Origin: an uncultured Bacilli bacterium
GTDB lineage: Bacteria; Bacillota_I; Bacilli_A; RFN20; CAG-826
Length of the DNA stretch: 8,790 bases
Direction of reading: 5' to 3'
Assembly (NCBI GenBank): GCA_934162685.1
Contig: CAKPJO010000062.1
Span: 1 to 8,790 of the forward strand
How positions within the stretch are numbered: the stretch's first letter is position 1; every line of letters starts with the position of its first letter. The notes beneath the pieces were generated by a model that ran no database searches, was not told the DNA's origin, and saw nothing but the letters and a program-made list of their open reading frames with translations. The translations under genes and the position numbers were made by a program. Below, in pieces: positions 6,122-8,790 of this stretch.

Positions 6122-7798
6122 ATGGGACAAAAATATAATAGATTATGCATGGATGATTTACCACTTGAAGATATACCTTTAAGTGAATATCCACGCATGC
6201 AATTACAAAGAGATTCTTATTTATGTCTTAATGGTAAATGGGATTTAAAAATATCTAAATCCCCAAAATTACCAGACGAATACAATGAATCAGTAATTGT
6301 TCCTTTTCCTATTGAATCAGCGTTATCAGGAATTGAAAAAAAACTTAAAAAAGGTGAATATATTTATTATCGAAAGACATTTTCTATTAATAAGCAATTT
6401 AACAAAGATCGTATTATTTTGCATTTTGATGCAGTTGATCAAATTTGTGAAGTTTATTTAAATGGTTATATGGTTTGTAAGCATGAAGGAGGATATTTAC
6501 CTTTTGAAGTTGATATTACAAACGTAATTTTGGATAAAAATGAATTAATAGTAAAAGTAAAAGATGATTTAAATAAATTATATGGATATGGTAAACAAGC
6601 TAGAAAATCAAAAGGAATGTGGTACACAAAAATATCTGGCATATGGAAAACATGTTGGATAGAAAGTACGCCAATGAATTATTTTAAAAAACTTAAAATA
6701 TCAACCACATTAAACAAAGTGACTATTGAAATAGACACAAAAATAAAACATAAAGTTCTTACTTTGAATGGAAAAAAATATAAGTTTGATACAAATAGTA
6801 TAGAAATAGAAATTGAAAATCCTCAATATTGGACGCCAGATAATCCATTTTTATATTATTTTACATTAAAAGGGGAAAAAGATTTTATCAAATCATATTT
6901 TGCTTTAAGAACAATTAGTTGTGGCATGAATAATGATTATCATTGTATTTTGTTAAATAATAAGCCATATTTTTTTAATGGACTGTTAGATCAAGGATAT
7001 TTTCCAGACGGAATTTTAACTCCCAAAACATATCAAAAATATGAAGATGAAATTTTAGCACTTAAAAAATTAGGATTTAATACTCTTAGAAAACATATAA
7101 AAATTGAAGCAGATTACTTTTATTATTTATGTGATAAATTGGGAATGATTGTTTTTCAAGATTTTGTTAATAATGGTAGTTATAATTATTTAGGAGATAC
7201 AATATTGCCAAATATTGGTTTTGTAAAAAGATTAAAAAAAGGATTTAATGTAAAAAAAGAAATCAAAGAACAATTTAAAAAGGAAACCGCCCAAACAATT
7301 GATATGTTATATAATCACCCTTCAGTCGTTTATTATACGATTTTCAATGAAGGTTGGGGACAATTCGATGCAGATATGATGTATGATTTTGTAAAAAGTC
7401 TTGATTCTAGTAGAATTATTGATACGACATCGGGATGGTTTAAATCTAATAAATCAGATGTAATTTCCGAACATATTTATTTTAAAGATATAAAATTTAG
7501 TAAGCAAAATAAACCAATCATTCTTTCAGAATTTGGAGGATATGTGTTTAAAATATTAGAGCATTCATATAATTTGACTAATACATATGGATATAAAACA
7601 TTTAAAACTATAGAAGATTATCAAAATGCACTAAATAAATTATATAAAGAAAAAATATTACCTTATGCATTAAAAGAATTATCAGGATGCATTTATACAC
7701 AAGTAAGTGATATTGAAGATGAAACAAATGGTGTTTTTACTTATGATCGTAAAGTAACAAAAATAATCGAACCTATTTTACTGAACATTAATAAATAA
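6122..7798 (+). CDS. glycoside hydrolase family 2 enzyme (beta-galactosidase/beta-glucuronidase fold), substrate unknown
   Basis: A 558-residue retaining exo-glycosidase without signal peptide or membrane helix, so it acts on sugars already inside the cell. Domains: a jelly-roll sugar-binding domain (about 30-175; LNGKWD at 36-41, VPFPIES at 60-66, GMWYTKISGIW at 165-175), an immunoglobulin-like sandwich (about 178-270), and a TIM barrel (277-558). In the barrel, NTLRKH at 320-325 lines the active site; Glu410 in FNEGWGQ is the predicted acid/base and Glu470 in SEFGGY the predicted nucleophile. It is shorter than classical LacZ (about 1000 residues), lacking any C-terminal extension. Near the end, DIEDETNGVFT (530-540) has E-T-N where beta-glucuronidases carry N-x-K, so glucuronidase activity is unlikely. 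ATG 6122 is chosen over 6113 on ribosome-binding-site spacing. No sugar transporter or regulator adjoins it. Confidence 0.9.
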   Translation: MGQKYNRLCMDDLPLEDIPLSEYPRMQLQRDSYLCLNGKWDLKISKSPKLPDEYNESVIVPFPIESALSGIEKKLKKGEYIYYRKTFSINKQFNKDRIILHFDAVDQICEVYLNGYMVCKHEGGYLPFEVDITNVILDKNELIVKVKDDLNKLYGYGKQARKSKGMWYTKISGIWKTCWIESTPMNYFKKLKISTTLNKVTIEIDTKIKHKVLTLNGKKYKFDTNSIEIEIENPQYWTPDNPFLYYFTLKGEKDFIKSYFALRTISCGMNNDYHCILLNNKPYFFNGLLDQGYFPDGILTPKTYQKYEDEILALKKLGFNTLRKHIKIEADYFYYLCDKLGMIVFQDFVNNGSYNYLGDTILPNIGFVKRLKKGFNVKKEIKEQFKKETAQTIDMLYNHPSVVYYTIFNEGWGQFDADMMYDFVKSLDSSRIIDTTSGWFKSNKSDVISEHIYFKDIKFSKQNKPIILSEFGGYVFKILEHSYNLTNTYGYKTFKTIEDYQNALNKLYKEKILPYALKELSGCIYTQVSDIEDETNGVFTYDRKVTKIIEPILLNINK

Positions 7799-7884
7799 TA
7801 ATAAAAGTTTTCAGCAAATGTAAAAAGTAATCATTTTTCAGGAAAAAATTGCATAAATTTGTAAAAGAGTCAATAAAAGTTATA

Positions 7885-7940
7885 TTTTTTTGCAAAAAAA
7901 ATGTAAAAATAGTTGTCATTTTAGTTAAATGTTGTAAAAT
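7885..7940 (+). promoter_or_regulatory. promoter of the four-helix acidic protein gene
   Basis: TTGTCA (-35, 7913-7918) and TAAAAT (-10, 7935-7940) are separated by 16 bases. An A-run at 7894-7901 and further A/T bases up to 7910 lie in the UP-element position. The A-run is half of a 16-bp palindrome of seven T, GC and seven A (7885-7900). Transcription would start near 7947, giving a short leader with the GGGGAG ribosome binding site at 7961-7966. Confidence 0.6.
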
Positions 7941-7972
7941 ATGAATATACTTTAAAAAAAGGGGAGTTTAAT

Positions 7973-8790
7973 ATGGAATTTAAAGTTAAAGGTAAAGCAG
8001 CCGCATTTGTTATGTTGAACATTGTTTCATTTATGTTCGTTGTTGTATTTGGCTTAGCTATGTTAGGCGGAGACTTCTTTGCTTACATTGGTAGAGCTTG
8101 TCACTATGTGTATTTCTTCACATTTGTTAGACCAATCGATTACAAATCATTTATCGCATTTGTTATTGGTTTATTAGCGTTAGCTTCACTAATTTATTGG
8201 ATTGTTCATGCTAGTAAAAAAGGTACACTTACAATGGTGGAAATGTTAGCACCAATAACATCTATTGTATTACCAATGGTTTTATTATCTGCATTCCGTG
8301 GTATATTTTTAGGAGTTTGGAAAAATTCTGATAAAGCACTTGTTGTTATTGAATTAGTTTTCTTAGCAATTTATACAATTTGCGCAATTGCATCATTAGT
8401 ATTCTCATTCAAAGCTGCTAGAGCAGAAAGAAAAGCTTTAAAAGCATCTGAAGAAGTAGAAGAAAACGTTGACGTTAAAGTTGTTGAAGAAGAACCAGTA
8501 CAAGAAGAAGTCAAAGAAGAAGCTGAACCAGTCGTTGAAGAAGACGAAGTGGAAGAAGAAAAGGTTGAAGAAGAACCTGTTGAAGAAGAACCAGAAGAGT
8601 TCGAAGAAGACGAAGCTGCTGAAGAGCAAGTTGAAGAAGCAGTTGTTGATGTAAAAACAGGAACTAAAAAAGTCATTAGAAGACCATTCGATGAAAAAAT
8701 GACTAAGGCTAGTGCTGAAATTAAAGAGAACTATAACATTTTAAAGAATGAATTATTAAGTTATGGTGTAAAATCACGTGTATCACATGG
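7973..8790 (+). CDS. four-helix membrane protein with acidic linker and C-terminal module, truncated by window end
   Basis: Partial gene: 272 full codons and two bases are visible with no stop. ATG 7973 follows GGGGAG (7961-7966) with a 6-base gap. Predicted membrane helices are at about residues 10-31, 59-79, 92-115 and 122-146. The following basic stretch (KAARAERKALK) suggests the remaining part is cytoplasmic. Residues 160-222 are extremely acidic, built from variants of VEEEPV, with about half Glu. A change at about 228-238 (KTGTKKVIRRP) leads to a helical, mixed-charge segment ending YGVKSRVSH at the edge. From memory this resembles the start of a small module (ending NELLSYxxVKSRVS, then Tyr/Phe-rich strands) found in uncharacterised proteins of uncultured Firmicutes, but I cannot check this. 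No enzyme motif is visible; function unknown. Codon use resembles its neighbours, and it has its own promoter. Confidence 0.82.
   Translation, partial: MEFKVKGKAAAFVMLNIVSFMFVVVFGLAMLGGDFFAYIGRACHYVYFFTFVRPIDYKSFIAFVIGLLALASLIYWIVHASKKGTLTMVEMLAPITSIVLPMVLLSAFRGIFLGVWKNSDKALVVIELVFLAIYTICAIASLVFSFKAARAERKALKASEEVEENVDVKVVEEEPVQEEVKEEAEPVVEEDEVEEEKVEEEPVEEEPEEFEEDEAAEEQVEEAVVDVKTGTKKVIRRPFDEKMTKASAEIKENYNILKNELLSYGVKSRVSH
8450..8638 (+). repeat. degenerate GAA-rich coding repeat (Glu-rich linker)
   Basis: Runs of GAAGAAGAA interrupted by Val and Pro codons encode imperfect VEEEPV-like units in residues 160-222 of the membrane protein. The units vary in length and spelling, so this looks like an old, drifting repeat under selection for acidity rather than a clean tandem array. 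It also creates long open frames without meaning on the other strand and in another frame. Confidence 0.8.

Noticed and set aside
8371..8676. Ser/Thr-rich - strand frame and a Lys-rich + strand frame over the acidic linker
   Set aside because: Both are out-of-frame readings of the GAA-rich repeat in the membrane protein gene; low-complexity composition explains their length.

Overview
This window is AT-rich, single-strand-biased bacterial chromosome: every supported gene is on the + strand. The AT richness, purine-rich ribosome binding sites (AGGAGG, AAGGAG, GGGGAG), a lipobox lipoprotein, and a tRNA order of Ala-Met-Ile2-Ser-fMet-Asp-Phe that I recall from Bacillus subtilis all point to a low-GC Gram-positive relative (Bacilli, Erysipelotrichia or a Mollicutes-related gut lineage). 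The complete genes read through under the standard bacterial code, with TGG for tryptophan. The four complete genes stop at TAG or TAA, never TGA, but nothing requires UGA to be read as Trp. The exact taxon cannot be fixed from this sequence.

Layout: (1) 62-1261, nicotinate phosphoribosyltransferase (pncB), the NAD-salvage entry enzyme. (2) 1376-3373, a large secreted lipoprotein of unknown function. It has a Ser/Thr linker, two apparently related central modules and a distinct C-terminal module, and is followed by a strong intrinsic terminator. (3) 3424-3688, a noncoding stretch ending in a strong tRNA promoter with three A-tracts at near-helical spacing. (4) 3689-4289, seven tRNA genes, all with encoded CCA, closed by a terminator. 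They include all three CAT-anticodon species (elongator Met, initiator fMet and lysidine-type Ile2). (5) 4383-6029, a Na/Pi-cotransporter-family membrane protein with a C-terminal PhoU-like domain. (6) 6122-7798, a compact cytoplasmic glycoside hydrolase family 2 enzyme. (7) 7973 to the window end, a protein with four membrane helices, a very acidic Glu-rich linker and the beginning of a C-terminal soluble module, cut off by the window edge.

The genes look like independent transcription units rather than one pathway. Most have their own candidate promoter or are separated by terminators. Shared themes are housekeeping and uptake: NAD salvage, phosphate transport, sugar hydrolysis and translation. 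I see no CRISPR array, insertion sequence, phage gene, toxin-antitoxin pair or defence system. The least explained items are the modular lipoprotein, the truncated four-helix acidic protein, and a 9-bp inverted repeat placed exactly on the lipoprotein promoter.

Start codons were re-chosen for four genes from their ribosome binding sites (62, 1376, 4383 and 6122). The gene at 7973 has no stop codon inside the window.
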